Source: UBA6165 sp044233745 (lineage in GTDB: Bacteria; Bacteroidota; Bacteroidia; Flavobacteriales_D; Crocinitomicaceae). Taken from it: 36,031 nt of DNA. The stretch is from positions 1-36,031 of the forward strand of contig JBIIJN010000018.1 of NCBI GenBank assembly GCA_044233745.1, read 5' to 3'. Below, piece after piece: positions 1 to 8,343 of the stretch. Under the pieces are notes generated by a model. It was not told the DNA's origin. It did no database searches and saw only the letters and a list, made by a program, of their open reading frames with translations. The translations under genes and the position numbers were made by a program. Each line of letters opens with the position of its first letter. Positions within the stretch are counted from its first letter, which is position 1.

Positions 1-361
1 ATAAACTAGAGAATTTTGCCTGCAATTCAATGAACTCCTTTTTCATGGCTTCGTATTCATCTTTGAGACGCTGATTTTCTCTTTGCAAAGAAGCCAATTC
101 GTTTTCGAGTGTAGTGTTGGTGGAGCGTAATAAAGTCAAATCGCGACTCAAATCTTCAACGCGCTGAGACAATCTAAAATTCTCAGACTCCTGTGTTTTC
201 AATTGATCACAAAGCAAATCGCGCTCCTTAACTACGTCGTTCAATCTATTACCAGCCGAAAATCTTTCAGGTTTAGGATCGCCGCATTTATACACGGGCT
301 TGCAAGAAACAATTGCCAATGATGAAGCCAAAACAAGGGTTAAAAGCCAAATACGATTCAT
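1..361 (-). CDS. Coiled-coil lipoprotein, N-terminal part (runs off left edge)
   Basis: The reverse strand reads from an ATG at 361 to the left edge with no stop, so the 3' end lies outside the window. The protein starts MNRIWLLTLVLASSLAIVSC, a lipoprotein signal peptide with lipobox (I-V-S-C at about residues 17-20), so it should be lipid-anchored in the envelope. From about residue 45 it is hydrophilic and heptad-like (E-R-D-L-L-C-D-Q-L, then N-E-L-A-S-L-Q-R-E-N-Q-R-L), which indicates a long coiled coil. Bacteroidota OmpA-family lipoproteins often have this layout, with a C-terminal peptidoglycan-binding domain, but that part is not visible. The function is therefore inference; the lipoprotein and coiled-coil calls are read directly. 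Confidence 0.75.
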   Translation of the reverse strand, partial: MNRIWLLTLVLASSLAIVSCKPVYKCGDPKPERFSAGNRLNDVVKERDLLCDQLKTQESENFRLSQRVEDLSRDLTLLRSTNTTLENELASLQRENQRLKDEYEAMKKEFIELQAKFSSL

Positions 362-475
362 GTTCTTTTACTTTATTGATGAATAATCTATGTAATACAA
401 AATTTTACGAGACACAGTCTTACCACTTTAAATTGAATGCTGTATCAAAGCACCAATTTAAAAAAAAAGAATTTC

Positions 476-599
476 AGAGATTTCTCCGAACAAGTTCGTC
501 GAAATGACAATACATTGTGGAGACTATCGTCGCGCGAAGCGCGACGAGGATACCCTTTGGAATCTGTCATTTCGACGCGTAAAACGCGGAGAAATCTCT
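476..599. repeat. Palindromic intergenic repeat, copy 1
   Basis: The ends are perfect inverted repeats (agagatttctcc / ggagaaatctct). The arms continue as cgaaatgaca / tgtcatttcg, and the centre holds a 9-bp GC-rich hairpin (527-535 with 539-547, loop GAA). Copy 3 at 16071-16196 is the same element in reverse complement, and copy 2 is at 13280-13401. The element carries no gene and looks like a non-autonomous mobile or REP-like element. The rest of the 362-778 gap is AT-rich and contains a short hairpin at 620-639. Confidence 0.85.
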
Positions 600-639
600 T
601 TTAATCTTAATTCAAAGCCATACTTCAGTTTTGAAGTAT

Positions 640-663
640 AAATTTTAGTGGCACAACTGCGAC
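640..663. repeat. 24-nt motif shared with the flank of repeat copy 2
   Basis: The 24 bases from 640 (aaattttagtggcac, then about nine more) match the reverse complement of 13220-13243 at about 22 of 24 positions. The motif sits 40 bp from the edge of palindrome copy 1; its partner sits 36 bp from the edge of copy 2. It may be an outer part of the same repeat unit. Confidence 0.6.
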
Positions 664-710
664 CAATTAACAACAAAATTACATGCAAGTGAGCGGCAAT
701 CAAGCAATAT

Positions 711-749
711 AAAAAAAGAATATGAACACCACTACGTTAGTAATGCTCA
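711..749 (-). terminator. Rho-independent terminator of the operon at 779-2983
   Basis: In the reverse-strand transcript, 749-738 pairs with 734-723 as a 12-bp stem (three G-U pairs) with a 3-nt loop. A run of seven U follows (711-717) after about five bases. It lies 29 bases past the stop codon of the small lipoprotein gene. Confidence 0.7.
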
Positions 750-778
750 TATCCAATACAGAAAAAATAGGTTGAAAT

Positions 779-1114
779 CTATTTCAAAATCTTCACTTCA
801 CTGATTACAATCGCTTTCAAAGTTTGGCAACTTTCGGGCAATGGAGCGCGGCTATCGGAATAATTAAATGCTATTTTCAAACCATTGACTTTGAATTGGT
901 CATCTAAATTCACAGGATAAAACCCGGCAACCGAAGACGTTTTTGTCGTCATAATCCATAGGGCACACTCGCCATCTTTTTGTGAAATGACTACTTCACC
1001 ATCCATCATCATATTTGCGTTTTCAGCGCTTGAATCATTCTTTTTGTTGCCACAAGAGGAAAATCCAATGAGGAAAACCGTGGCTGCCAAGAAGGCGAAA
1101 ATTATTTGCTTCAT
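779..1114 (-). CDS. Small lipoprotein of unknown function
   Basis: The 111-residue protein begins MKQIIFAFLAATVFLIGFSSC, a signal peptide ending in a lipobox (F-S-S-C, Cys about 21), then a short polar linker (GNKKNDSSAEN). The remaining 75 residues form a small domain rich in beta-type segments (GEVVISQKDGECALWI; LKAIVISEVKIL) with two Cys that might form a disulfide. I do not recognise the family. The start lies 6 bases after the stop of the T9SS gene at 1121-2983, on the same strand, so the two are almost certainly co-transcribed and end at the 711-749 terminator. A shared envelope role is inference. Confidence 0.8.
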   Translation of the reverse strand: MKQIIFAFLAATVFLIGFSSCGNKKNDSSAENANMMMDGEVVISQKDGECALWIMTTKTSSVAGFYPVNLDDQFKVNGLKIAFNYSDSRAPLPESCQTLKAIVISEVKILK

Positions 1115-1120
1115 AGCTGC

Positions 1121-2983
1121 TTATTGTTTAATCACTTTTTTAACATCTTGGAAATTTTCATTGCCCAGGCGAATCATATAAGTACCCGCTGGCAAAGCAG
1201 ATACATCAAATACTTTGCCTACTTGTCCATCAGTAACGGTAAATAGATTCGTTTCAATCAAACGACCCATGGCGTCGAATAAATCCAACTGCACATTTTC
1301 ACCTTCAGGCAAACCGATAATCTGAACATCAAATGCACCTTCGGTAGTTTTAATTTGCCAATCCAATTGGTCAATCAAATGTTCTGCAACTTCAACAATG
1401 TCTCCCATTCTGAATGAAAAAATACGTGTTCTTCTTGCACCATTCGTCCCCAAATACTCGCCAGTAAACCAAAATATACTTTGATCTGCTGGATCCAAAC
1501 TCATATGTGCATAATCACCGTAGCGGTTACCACCTGTTTGTGAGCCCGTGCCTTCTACAGCATAAAACTCTTGTTGCGTCATCGTTCCTGGTGCACCCCA
1601 AGAATAGCGGCCTGTATAAGCAATGGAAGGATACACCGTAGAACTTGAAATGCAATAAGCCATTGCAATATCGCCATATTTATCCATAGCTATACTGCCC
1701 ATCCAACGGTGTGCATTTCCAGGAGCATAGGTGCCTTGTTGGTGAATTGTCCATTCACCATCGTCGCCAACTTGACGCAATTCATACCAACGGATACCCG
1801 CTCTTTTATTGGCTATTCCTGATGCGTTATTAACATCAACCACATGACAAAGCATCATGGTATTGTAGCCTGTCCAACGCATATATTGCGCTCTGTATGT
1901 AAAAACTGTTGCAATGGCATCCAAACGTTGTGTTGTGCCAGGTTGTGGAATATCGTTCCAAGATTGAGTAAAGTTCGCATTAAAAGGCTGCGTTGGAATA
2001 GATTGAGAAATGGTTACGCTCGAACTGCTCGGGGTGTCCCAATTGGTTTGAAATTTAAACACCTTGATATGATCAAAAGACACACCGCCCCAAGCATCGT
2101 CCTGAATATGAAACATATAACAAGGAGTACCATAAGGAGGCAAAACACCATCTGCATCGGCAGGCAATACACTTTTAAACTGATAGGAAACACCTGAAGG
2201 AAAATTCAGGCGAATGCTACCCGCCGTTGGGTCACCAGCCAACATTTTCTGACGATCAAAAACTACGGCGCTTTGAGAAGATGAATTTGAGGTCATATAA
2301 TAACCATCCGACCAAATAGAATATTTCGGATAATCCGGGAATGAAGTCATTGAATACTCATACGTATAATAGGCTCCAGTAGGATCTGGTGTTTGAGAAA
2401 CAGCAAACAAAATTTGGTTACCAGAAACTTGAAATTGAGTGATTACCCAGCGGTCAGCATGTTTATCATACATGATTATCGGGTCTCCATCGCTTGTAGA
2501 GCCTGGCCACAATGAGCTCAAAGGCAGAGAAGGCGGCAAACCAGAAGTTGAACCATCCTTATTGTAAATACGATAACTTGTATTCACGCCTTGTACATAG
2601 TGATTTAGTCCTGCAGCCCCCGATGGGTCTGGTGGAAATGCTCCTGATTGTCCATTTATATTGACAAGAGGTGCTCTCATGCCTCCTATTCCCATTTCTG
2701 TTTGTGCCACTGGGTCAGGACCATAAGGTAAAGCATTTGCATTGACTACTTCGGGGCGCGGTCTTCTATTGGGGCCAAGAGTATCGGCATGTTTAGACCA
2801 CAACTCTTCTTCAGTAATGTGTGCAAATTGTGGCGCAATATCTCTTAAAGGAGCTGTAACTGCAAATTTTGTATTTTGTTTATACTCAACTTCGGCAATA
2901 GATGGATTTTGTTCGCTTGTCTGTGCTCCTACACTTAAAACAAAAAGTGAAAAAACAGCAGAAAAAAATTGGTTTTTTTTCAT
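1121..2983 (-). CDS. Secreted protein with T9SS type A sorting domain
   Basis: The 620-residue protein has an N-terminal Sec signal peptide (MKKNQFFSAVFSLFVLSVGA, cleavage near AQT). The C-terminus is of T9SS type A form: FDAMGRLIE, then DVSALPAGTYMIRLG and a basic tail VKKVIKQ. It should cross the outer membrane by the Por/type IX system and be released or attached to the surface. The middle 450 residues repeat Gly/Asp/Trp-rich beta motifs (DPIIMYDKHADRWVITQF; YGDIAMAYCIS; GDYAHMSLDPADQSIFWFTG), suggesting a beta-propeller-like body. I see no known catalytic motif, so its activity is unknown. It heads an operon with the small lipoprotein at 779-1114; a promoter is visible at 3006-3034. Confidence 0.88.
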   Translation of the reverse strand: MKKNQFFSAVFSLFVLSVGAQTSEQNPSIAEVEYKQNTKFAVTAPLRDIAPQFAHITEEELWSKHADTLGPNRRPRPEVVNANALPYGPDPVAQTEMGIGGMRAPLVNINGQSGAFPPDPSGAAGLNHYVQGVNTSYRIYNKDGSTSGLPPSLPLSSLWPGSTSDGDPIIMYDKHADRWVITQFQVSGNQILFAVSQTPDPTGAYYTYEYSMTSFPDYPKYSIWSDGYYMTSNSSSQSAVVFDRQKMLAGDPTAGSIRLNFPSGVSYQFKSVLPADADGVLPPYGTPCYMFHIQDDAWGGVSFDHIKVFKFQTNWDTPSSSSVTISQSIPTQPFNANFTQSWNDIPQPGTTQRLDAIATVFTYRAQYMRWTGYNTMMLCHVVDVNNASGIANKRAGIRWYELRQVGDDGEWTIHQQGTYAPGNAHRWMGSIAMDKYGDIAMAYCISSSTVYPSIAYTGRYSWGAPGTMTQQEFYAVEGTGSQTGGNRYGDYAHMSLDPADQSIFWFTGEYLGTNGARRTRIFSFRMGDIVEVAEHLIDQLDWQIKTTEGAFDVQIIGLPEGENVQLDLFDAMGRLIETNLFTVTDGQVGKVFDVSALPAGTYMIRLGNENFQDVKKVIKQ

Positions 2984-3005
2984 TTTAACAGGGTTTTATA
3001 GATGC

Positions 3006-3034
3006 CAAATATAGGCATAAAAGGAGGACTTCAA
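3006..3034 (-). promoter_or_regulatory. Bacteroidota-type promoter for the T9SS gene
   Basis: The reverse strand shows TATATTTG (-7 box TAnnTTTG, at 3013-3006) preceded by TTG (3034-3032) at an 18-base spacing. The predicted start of transcription is 15-20 bases before the ATG at 2983. Confidence 0.6.
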
Positions 3035-3090
3035 TACACATTTTAGAGCAAAGGTTGAAAAGCTAGGCGCAGAAGTGTTAAATCATAAAA

Positions 3091-3127
3091 CAAAAAAAAT
3101 CCCCTCGCTCAATGAACGAAGGGATTC
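3091..3127 (-). terminator. Rho-independent terminator of rpsA
   Basis: The reverse-strand transcript forms a stem of aatcccttcg with cgaggggatt (one mismatch, 9-nt loop), followed by a run of eight U (3092-3099). It lies about 20 bases after the rpsA stop codon. Confidence 0.85.
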
Positions 3128-3148
3128 TCAGTATATCATGGAAGAAGA

Positions 3149-4942
3149 CTATTCTCCTTTTTCCATTTCAGCTTTCATTTTTGCAAGAACATCAAGGTCG
3201 CCCAAAGTAGATTTCTCTGTGTTTTGGTTGATGGCTTTCACCGCCTGAGCAGTTCCACCACCACCAGCAGCAGCTTCAGTACCTTTTTTCTTAGCAGCTG
3301 GCTTTTCGTCAGCTACTTCTTCATAAGTTGCCAAGTGAGAAACAACGATTTTCTTAGCATCCTTGTTGAATTCAATCACTTTGAAATCCAATTGGTCTTC
3401 TACCTTAGCGTTACCACCTTCAGCCTTTTTCAAGTGCTTCGCTGGACATACGCCTTCAACGCCGTAAGGCAATGAAACGATAGCCGATTTGTCTTTCATA
3501 TCGATGATTGTACCTTGGTGTAACGAACCTTCTCCGAAGATTGTTTCAAATACTTCCCATGGGTTTTCTTCCAACTGCTTGTGGCCCAAAGAAATTCTGC
3601 GGTCGTCTTTGTTGATTTCCAACACAACCACTTCCAATTCTTCACCCACTTTACAGAATTCAGATGGATGCTTGATTTTTTTCTGCCAAGAAAGGTCAGA
3701 AATGTGAATCAAACCATCAACACCTTCTTCCAATTCAACGAACACACCGAAGTTTGTAAAGTTACGCACTTTCGATTTGTGACGTGATTCAACTGGGTAA
3801 CGGCTTTCAATTCCTTCCCATGGATCTGGCATAGATTGCTTGATGCCCAAAGACATTTTGCGTTCTTCTCTATCCAAAGTCAAGATAACAGCTTCAACCT
3901 CATCTCCGATTTTCAAGAAATCTTGAGCTGTTCTTAGGTGCTGAGACCAAGACATTTCAGAAACGTGGATAAGGCCTTCAACACCTGGAGCGATTTCAAT
4001 GAATGCACCATAGTCAGCCAAAACAACTACTTTACCTTTTACTTTATCACCAACATTCATATTGGCATCTAAAGCATCCCATGGATGTGGTTGCAATTGT
4101 TTCAAACCTAGAGCGATACGTGTTTTCTCGTCATCAAAATCCAAGATAACCACGTTCAACTTTTGATCCAATTCCAACATTTCTTCTGGGTGATTTACTC
4201 TACCCCAAGAAAGGTCTGTGATGTGAATCAAACCGTCTACACCACCCAAGTCGATGAACACACCGTATGAAGTGATATTTTTAACTGTTCCTTCAAGAAC
4301 CTGACCTTTTTCAAGACCAGACATAATTGCTTTTTTCTGTTCTTCAAGTTCAGCTTCAATAAGCGCTTTGTGAGATACAACAACGTTGCGGAACTCAGCG
4401 TTAATTTTCACTACTTTGAATTCCATGTTTTTACCAACGTAGATATCGTAATCACGGATTGGCTTCACGTCGATTTGAGAACCTGGCAAGAATGCTTCAA
4501 TGCCAAACACATCAACGATCAAACCACCTTTCGTACGACAACGTACATAACCCGTGATGATTTCACCAGTTTCCAAAGCTTCGTTAACACGCTCCCAAGA
4601 GTTGTGTGTACGAGCCGTTTTGTGAGAAACCACAAGCTGACCATTTTTGTCTTCTTGTTGTTCGATATAAACTTCCACAACATCACCGATTTTCAAATCA
4701 GGATTGTAACGGAATTCGTTGATAGGAATGATACCCTCAGACTTGTAGCCCAAGTTTACCACAACTTCTTTTTTTGTGATAGCAAGAACCTCACCTTTTA
4801 CAACTTCTTTCTCAGCAATAGCGCTAAGTGTTTCGTCATATTTGTTAGAAAGTGCTTCACGGTCAGAGGCTTTATACCCTCCTTTGTCTAGAGCATCCCA
4901 ATCGAAATCGGCAATACCCATTGTTTGATTTTCATTTGCCAT
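3149..4942 (-). CDS. rpsA: 30S ribosomal protein S1
   Basis: This mRNA-binding protein of the small ribosomal subunit helps start translation. Six S1 RNA-binding repeats can be read in the 597 residues, near 45-115, 125-190, 211-280, 297-365, 382-452 and 470-535. Repeats 3-5 show the classic G-V-F-x-x-L...GVDGLIHI-(T/S)-DLSW signature; repeats 1, 2 and 6 are more divergent, as is normal for S1. The tail is low-complexity (AAKKKGTEAAAGGGG). I chose the ATG at 4942 (MANENQTMGIADFDWD) over an in-frame ATG 14 codons upstream, because the extra residues (MRFRCFKIQILKSH) are not S1-like. The length is typical for Bacteroidota. The gene has its own promoter, leader and terminator. In Bacteroidota S1 is thought to matter especially because most genes lack Shine-Dalgarno sites, as here. 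Confidence 0.97.
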   Translation of the reverse strand: MANENQTMGIADFDWDALDKGGYKASDREALSNKYDETLSAIAEKEVVKGEVLAITKKEVVVNLGYKSEGIIPINEFRYNPDLKIGDVVEVYIEQQEDKNGQLVVSHKTARTHNSWERVNEALETGEIITGYVRCRTKGGLIVDVFGIEAFLPGSQIDVKPIRDYDIYVGKNMEFKVVKINAEFRNVVVSHKALIEAELEEQKKAIMSGLEKGQVLEGTVKNITSYGVFIDLGGVDGLIHITDLSWGRVNHPEEMLELDQKLNVVILDFDDEKTRIALGLKQLQPHPWDALDANMNVGDKVKGKVVVLADYGAFIEIAPGVEGLIHVSEMSWSQHLRTAQDFLKIGDEVEAVILTLDREERKMSLGIKQSMPDPWEGIESRYPVESRHKSKVRNFTNFGVFVELEEGVDGLIHISDLSWQKKIKHPSEFCKVGEELEVVVLEINKDDRRISLGHKQLEENPWEVFETIFGEGSLHQGTIIDMKDKSAIVSLPYGVEGVCPAKHLKKAEGGNAKVEDQLDFKVIEFNKDAKKIVVSHLATYEEVADEKPAAKKKGTEAAAGGGGTAQAVKAINQNTEKSTLGDLDVLAKMKAEMEKGE

Positions 4943-5001
4943 ATGGCTTTTTAAAATTTGTATTTTGAAGCACCGGAACCTCAAAAGTGGTTTAACATAT
5001 T

Positions 5002-5038
5002 GGCTGATTATCCGGCATCAGCCCCTTTTTTCGGGCTG
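5002..5038 (-). promoter_or_regulatory. rpsA leader with two mutually exclusive hairpins
   Basis: Two perfect hairpins overlap in the untranslated leader. Hairpin A pairs 5033-5038 with 5019-5024 (CAGCCC/GGGCTG). Hairpin B pairs 5017-5023 with 5002-5008 (GGCTGAT/ATCAGCC). They share 5019-5023, so only one can form. Given the promoter at 5039-5068, transcription should begin at the edge of hairpin A. This layout suits feedback or attenuation control of S1; that role is inference. Confidence 0.5.
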
Positions 5039-5068
5039 CAAATGTACTGTAAATAATTGAATTAGCAA
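5039..5068 (-). promoter_or_regulatory. rpsA promoter
   Basis: The reverse strand carries TACATTTG (-7 box, 5046-5039) and an upstream TTG (5068-5066) at a 19-base spacing, which fits the Bacteroidota housekeeping sigma factor consensus. The leader to the ATG at 4942 is about 90 bases. The rest of the gap, 5069-5284, holds no gene. Confidence 0.7.
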
Positions 5069-5284
5069 GAAAATAGAAGGAAAAATTGACCAACTTTCAA
5101 CTCTTAAACTCGACCTTCTAGATTATTGTAAAATTGTATGAAAACCGAGAATAGATTTGGTATTAAACAGTTTTGATTGCGATTGAGTTCCAGTTTCTAG
5201 ACATGCCCGTAAAGAGCTAATTTCAAGATTGAACGAATTTATTAATATCTTCGGAGCTTAAAATTCCTATAATCCCAATTTAGC

Positions 5285-6925
5285 ATGAAACGACATCTAT
5301 TTTTAATTACGTTTCTCATTCAAACGTCAGTTTTCGCACAAGTCACTGTAAGCTATCAGCTTATACAAACTTATTCGGTCGAAAATATCAACAGCCTCAT
5401 TACTGAAATGGGCTTACCTAGTGGCATTATAGTACCTGAATACGGCGTTGACTTTTACCGCGTCTTGTATACCACTGAATATAAAGACAGCCTGGTTGTT
5501 GTATCTGGCGCTATGGTGGTTCCCAAAAACATGACTTGTCCTGCACCACTCACCAGTTACATGCACGGCACAACAAGCAAGAAACTCAATGTTCCATCCT
5601 ACAACAGCAGTGAAAAAGATATTTGTATTCTTTTTGCTTCAGAAGGCAATGTTGTTTTGGCTCCAGATCATGTAGGTCTCGGTGCTTCGACCATCAATTT
5701 GCATCCGTATATGCATGGATGGACAGAGGCACACGCGGCCATCAACTTGATGCGTGCAGCTCGAGAAATCATTCCGGAAGACGAAAACATAGACGTTGAA
5801 TTGAGCGATCAGATTTTCCTTTTTGGATATTCGCAAGGAGGCACCACGACATGCCATACTGCCAAAGTGATTGAAGAGTTATACAGCGACGAGTTTACGG
5901 TTACCGCCATTGCTCCACTTTCAGGGGCATACAATTTATCAGGGGCTCAAACGGACTTCATCAATAGTGGTCAACCTTATGCCACACCCGGCTATTTGCC
6001 CTATATCATCATGGGATATCAATCTATCTATCCTGAGTTGTATGAAAATTTATCGGATATTTTTATTGAACCCTATGCAAGCATGTTCCCGAATCTGTTT
6101 TACGGACACAATTACAACATGGGCTACATCAACAATCAGTGCGCTCCGATACCTTTGGATATGATTCAGCCTGCTGTTCGCGATGAATTTATTACTGGGA
6201 CTCATTTATTCAATGAAAAATTGAACGAAAACGACTTGTTGGGTTGGGTACCTGAAACCCGAGTAGTAATGGCGTATTGCACGGGCGACGAACAAGTGCA
6301 TTACACCAATGCTCTAAACGCTCAAGCAGCTTGGTCGGCCTCTTCGAATTATTCGATTGAAGCTGTAGAAATTGGTCCGCAAGACCATGGAGGGTGTGTG
6401 ATGTTTGCTCTATTGATTGCGCGACATATTTTCAATACAACCAACAACAATGGCATTGAAATCGATTTGAATTACAACAGCACGTCCAATCAATTTGAAT
6501 TGTCATTTGTGAACAACAACGCAGGTGATTACGGTGTTTTATGGAGCACCAACCACACGGGTTTAATCTTGGAGAATGTAGAATCAGAAACTGAATATAC
6601 CCTTACAATCACCAATTTAGCCACAGGCTGCCAATTGGTTCAAACCGTAAGTGTTGCCAATTTAACTGCCAATACGCTTGCAACATCGATTCCTGAATTC
6701 AAATTATATCCGAATCCAAGCAAAAGCAACATCAGCATTCAAATGGGTGTTTATGGCACTTATGATGTTCAAATTGTGAATAGTGCTGGTCGTGTGATAT
6801 TTACAAAAAAACAAGTGCTTGCCAGCGAAATTTTAATTGACACGCAAGATTTTGAACCAGGAAGCTACTTTGTTGTTGTGCATAGTGAAAACAATGCGAA
6901 AAGCTTACCTTTCATTAAACTATAA
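5285..6925 (+). CDS. T9SS-exported alpha/beta hydrolase, secretory-lipase-like
   Basis: The 546-residue protein carries a signal peptide (MKRHLFLITFLIQTSVFA) and an alpha/beta-hydrolase domain at about 40-385. The nucleophile elbow is FGYSQGG (Ser183), with a likely acid at Asp335 (YCTGDEQVHY) and His368 (GPQDHGG). The stretch VVLAPDHVGLGAS...HAAINLMRAAREI resembles the secretory lipase (LIP) family, so an esterase or lipase acting on extracellular esters is likely; the substrate is unknown. A short beta domain (LWSTNHTGL...YTLTITN, about 400-455) precedes a type A T9SS signal (FKLYPNPSKSNISI...FEPGSYFVVVHS). The next hydrolase gene starts 17 bases downstream with the same linker style, so the two look like one operon. 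A weak TATCTTCG box at 5246-5253 may be the promoter. Confidence 0.87.
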   Translation: MKRHLFLITFLIQTSVFAQVTVSYQLIQTYSVENINSLITEMGLPSGIIVPEYGVDFYRVLYTTEYKDSLVVVSGAMVVPKNMTCPAPLTSYMHGTTSKKLNVPSYNSSEKDICILFASEGNVVLAPDHVGLGASTINLHPYMHGWTEAHAAINLMRAAREIIPEDENIDVELSDQIFLFGYSQGGTTTCHTAKVIEELYSDEFTVTAIAPLSGAYNLSGAQTDFINSGQPYATPGYLPYIIMGYQSIYPELYENLSDIFIEPYASMFPNLFYGHNYNMGYINNQCAPIPLDMIQPAVRDEFITGTHLFNEKLNENDLLGWVPETRVVMAYCTGDEQVHYTNALNAQAAWSASSNYSIEAVEIGPQDHGGCVMFALLIARHIFNTTNNNGIEIDLNYNSTSNQFELSFVNNNAGDYGVLWSTNHTGLILENVESETEYTLTITNLATGCQLVQTVSVANLTANTLATSIPEFKLYPNPSKSNISIQMGVYGTYDVQIVNSAGRVIFTKKQVLASEILIDTQDFEPGSYFVVVHSENNAKSLPFIKL

Positions 6926-6942
6926 GTCTAAAATTCAATCTC

Positions 6943-8343
6943 ATGCCAAAATTAAGCACCTTACTAGTCGCAATTTTATTCGCTCAAATCACGCTTTCAC
7001 AGTTTGCCATTGGCACACAAACCATAACATACAATGACCCCGACCGAACAGGTGGCGTAGGAAGTGGTGCTGGTCCGGGCAGACAAATTGAATGTGCTGT
7101 GTATTATCCTGCCACAAGTGCTGGCACGAATGCGACTGTTGCTTCCGGGCAATTTCCAATTATTGTATTTGGGCATGGATTTGCCATGGAGTGGTCGGCA
7201 TATCAAAACATCTGGCAACATTTGGTGCCCCAAGGTTACATCATGATTTTCCCAAAAACAGAAGGCGGATTATTTCCTGCGCCAAGCCACAACGATTTTG
7301 GATTGGACTTGGCTTTGGTGTCAGAAAAACTATTGGCAGAAAACGTAAATACACTTTCGCCGTTTTATCAAAAAATCAATGGGAATATTGCTATCATGGG
7401 TCATTCTATGGGCGGTGGAGCTACAATTCTCGCAGCACAAAACAACACCAACATCAAGACAATCATTGGTTTGGCTCCAGCTGAGACGAATCCCTCGGCG
7501 ATAGCAGCAGCAGAAAATGTCACTGTTCCTGCATTGATTTTGAGTGGCTCATCCGACGGCGTAACTCCCCCTGGTGAGCACCATATTCCGATATATGACG
7601 CCTTGGATTCGGAATGTAAATCCTTCGTTAGTTTGACAGGAGGCGCACATTGTTATTTTGCCAATACCAATGTGTTTTGTGATTTTGGAGAAGGCTCAGC
7701 TTCAACAGGTATTACGCTTTCAAGAATTGAACAACAAGCACAGATGAATTCGTTGATTACTCCTTGGCTGAATTATTACCTTAAAGATGCTTGTTTGTCG
7801 TATACAAATTTTATGGCAGCCACTGCTTCAACAAATTTAGTATTGACTCAAAATTGCACCAATAATCCGTTAATGGTAACCGTAACAGTTACCGATGCTA
7901 CCAACAATCAAAGCAATGGTTCGGCAGTAGTTACTGTATCGGGAAATCAAGGCGCTTACACCTTGCTTTGGAGCACCAACACGAGTGAACTCAATAATGT
8001 GGCCCCAGGAGAATATACGCTTACATATACAGACGCGAACTGCACGGATACGCTTACGGTGACTATTGGAAACAGCAATGTCAGTACGAACTTATTTGAG
8101 TCAGATTTGAATGTATTCTTTGTTTACCCCAATCCGGCATCAACATATATCACTTTGAGCAGTGAAATACTTGGATTGAGTAATGTAACCATTCTGGATG
8201 CAGTAGGTCGAATCGTTTATGAAGAAAGTGGGATTAACTTGACAAACTACACCATCCAAACTGCCGATTTTGGAACAGGAACATACGTGATTCGAGTTGA
8301 AAATGCCGCGGGGCTTTATTCTAACTTGTTTGTGAAAAAGTAA
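6943..8343 (+). CDS. T9SS-exported cutinase/PETase-like alpha/beta hydrolase
   Basis: The 466-residue protein has a signal peptide (MPKLSTLLVAILFAQITLS) and a dienelactone-hydrolase/cutinase-type domain at about 25-290. The oxyanion region is FGHGF (77-80), the nucleophile elbow GHSMGGG (Ser155), the acid Asp205 (SGSSDGVTPP) and the base His236 (GGAHCYF). The D-to-H spacing of 31 and the Met after the Ser match IsPETase (S160, D206, H237), but the Trp185-type aromatic residue is not evident. The normal substrate is probably an ester or polyester; PET activity is untested inference. A SprB-like beta domain (LLWSTNTSEL...YTLTYTDANC) and a type A sorting domain (VYPNPASTYITL...FGTGTYVIRVEN, ending FVKK) follow. 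Its stop codon abuts that of convergent kdsB with no bases between. Confidence 0.87.
   Translation: MPKLSTLLVAILFAQITLSQFAIGTQTITYNDPDRTGGVGSGAGPGRQIECAVYYPATSAGTNATVASGQFPIIVFGHGFAMEWSAYQNIWQHLVPQGYIMIFPKTEGGLFPAPSHNDFGLDLALVSEKLLAENVNTLSPFYQKINGNIAIMGHSMGGGATILAAQNNTNIKTIIGLAPAETNPSAIAAAENVTVPALILSGSSDGVTPPGEHHIPIYDALDSECKSFVSLTGGAHCYFANTNVFCDFGEGSASTGITLSRIEQQAQMNSLITPWLNYYLKDACLSYTNFMAATASTNLVLTQNCTNNPLMVTVTVTDATNNQSNGSAVVTVSGNQGAYTLLWSTNTSELNNVAPGEYTLTYTDANCTDTLTVTIGNSNVSTNLFESDLNVFFVYPNPASTYITLSSEILGLSNVTILDAVGRIVYEESGINLTNYTIQTADFGTGTYVIRVENAAGLYSNLFVKK

Noticed and set aside
4943..4984. Longer start for ribosomal protein S1
   Set aside because: The extra 14 residues (MRFRCFKIQILKSH) do not look like the family's start; MANENQTMGIADFDWD gives a normal length.
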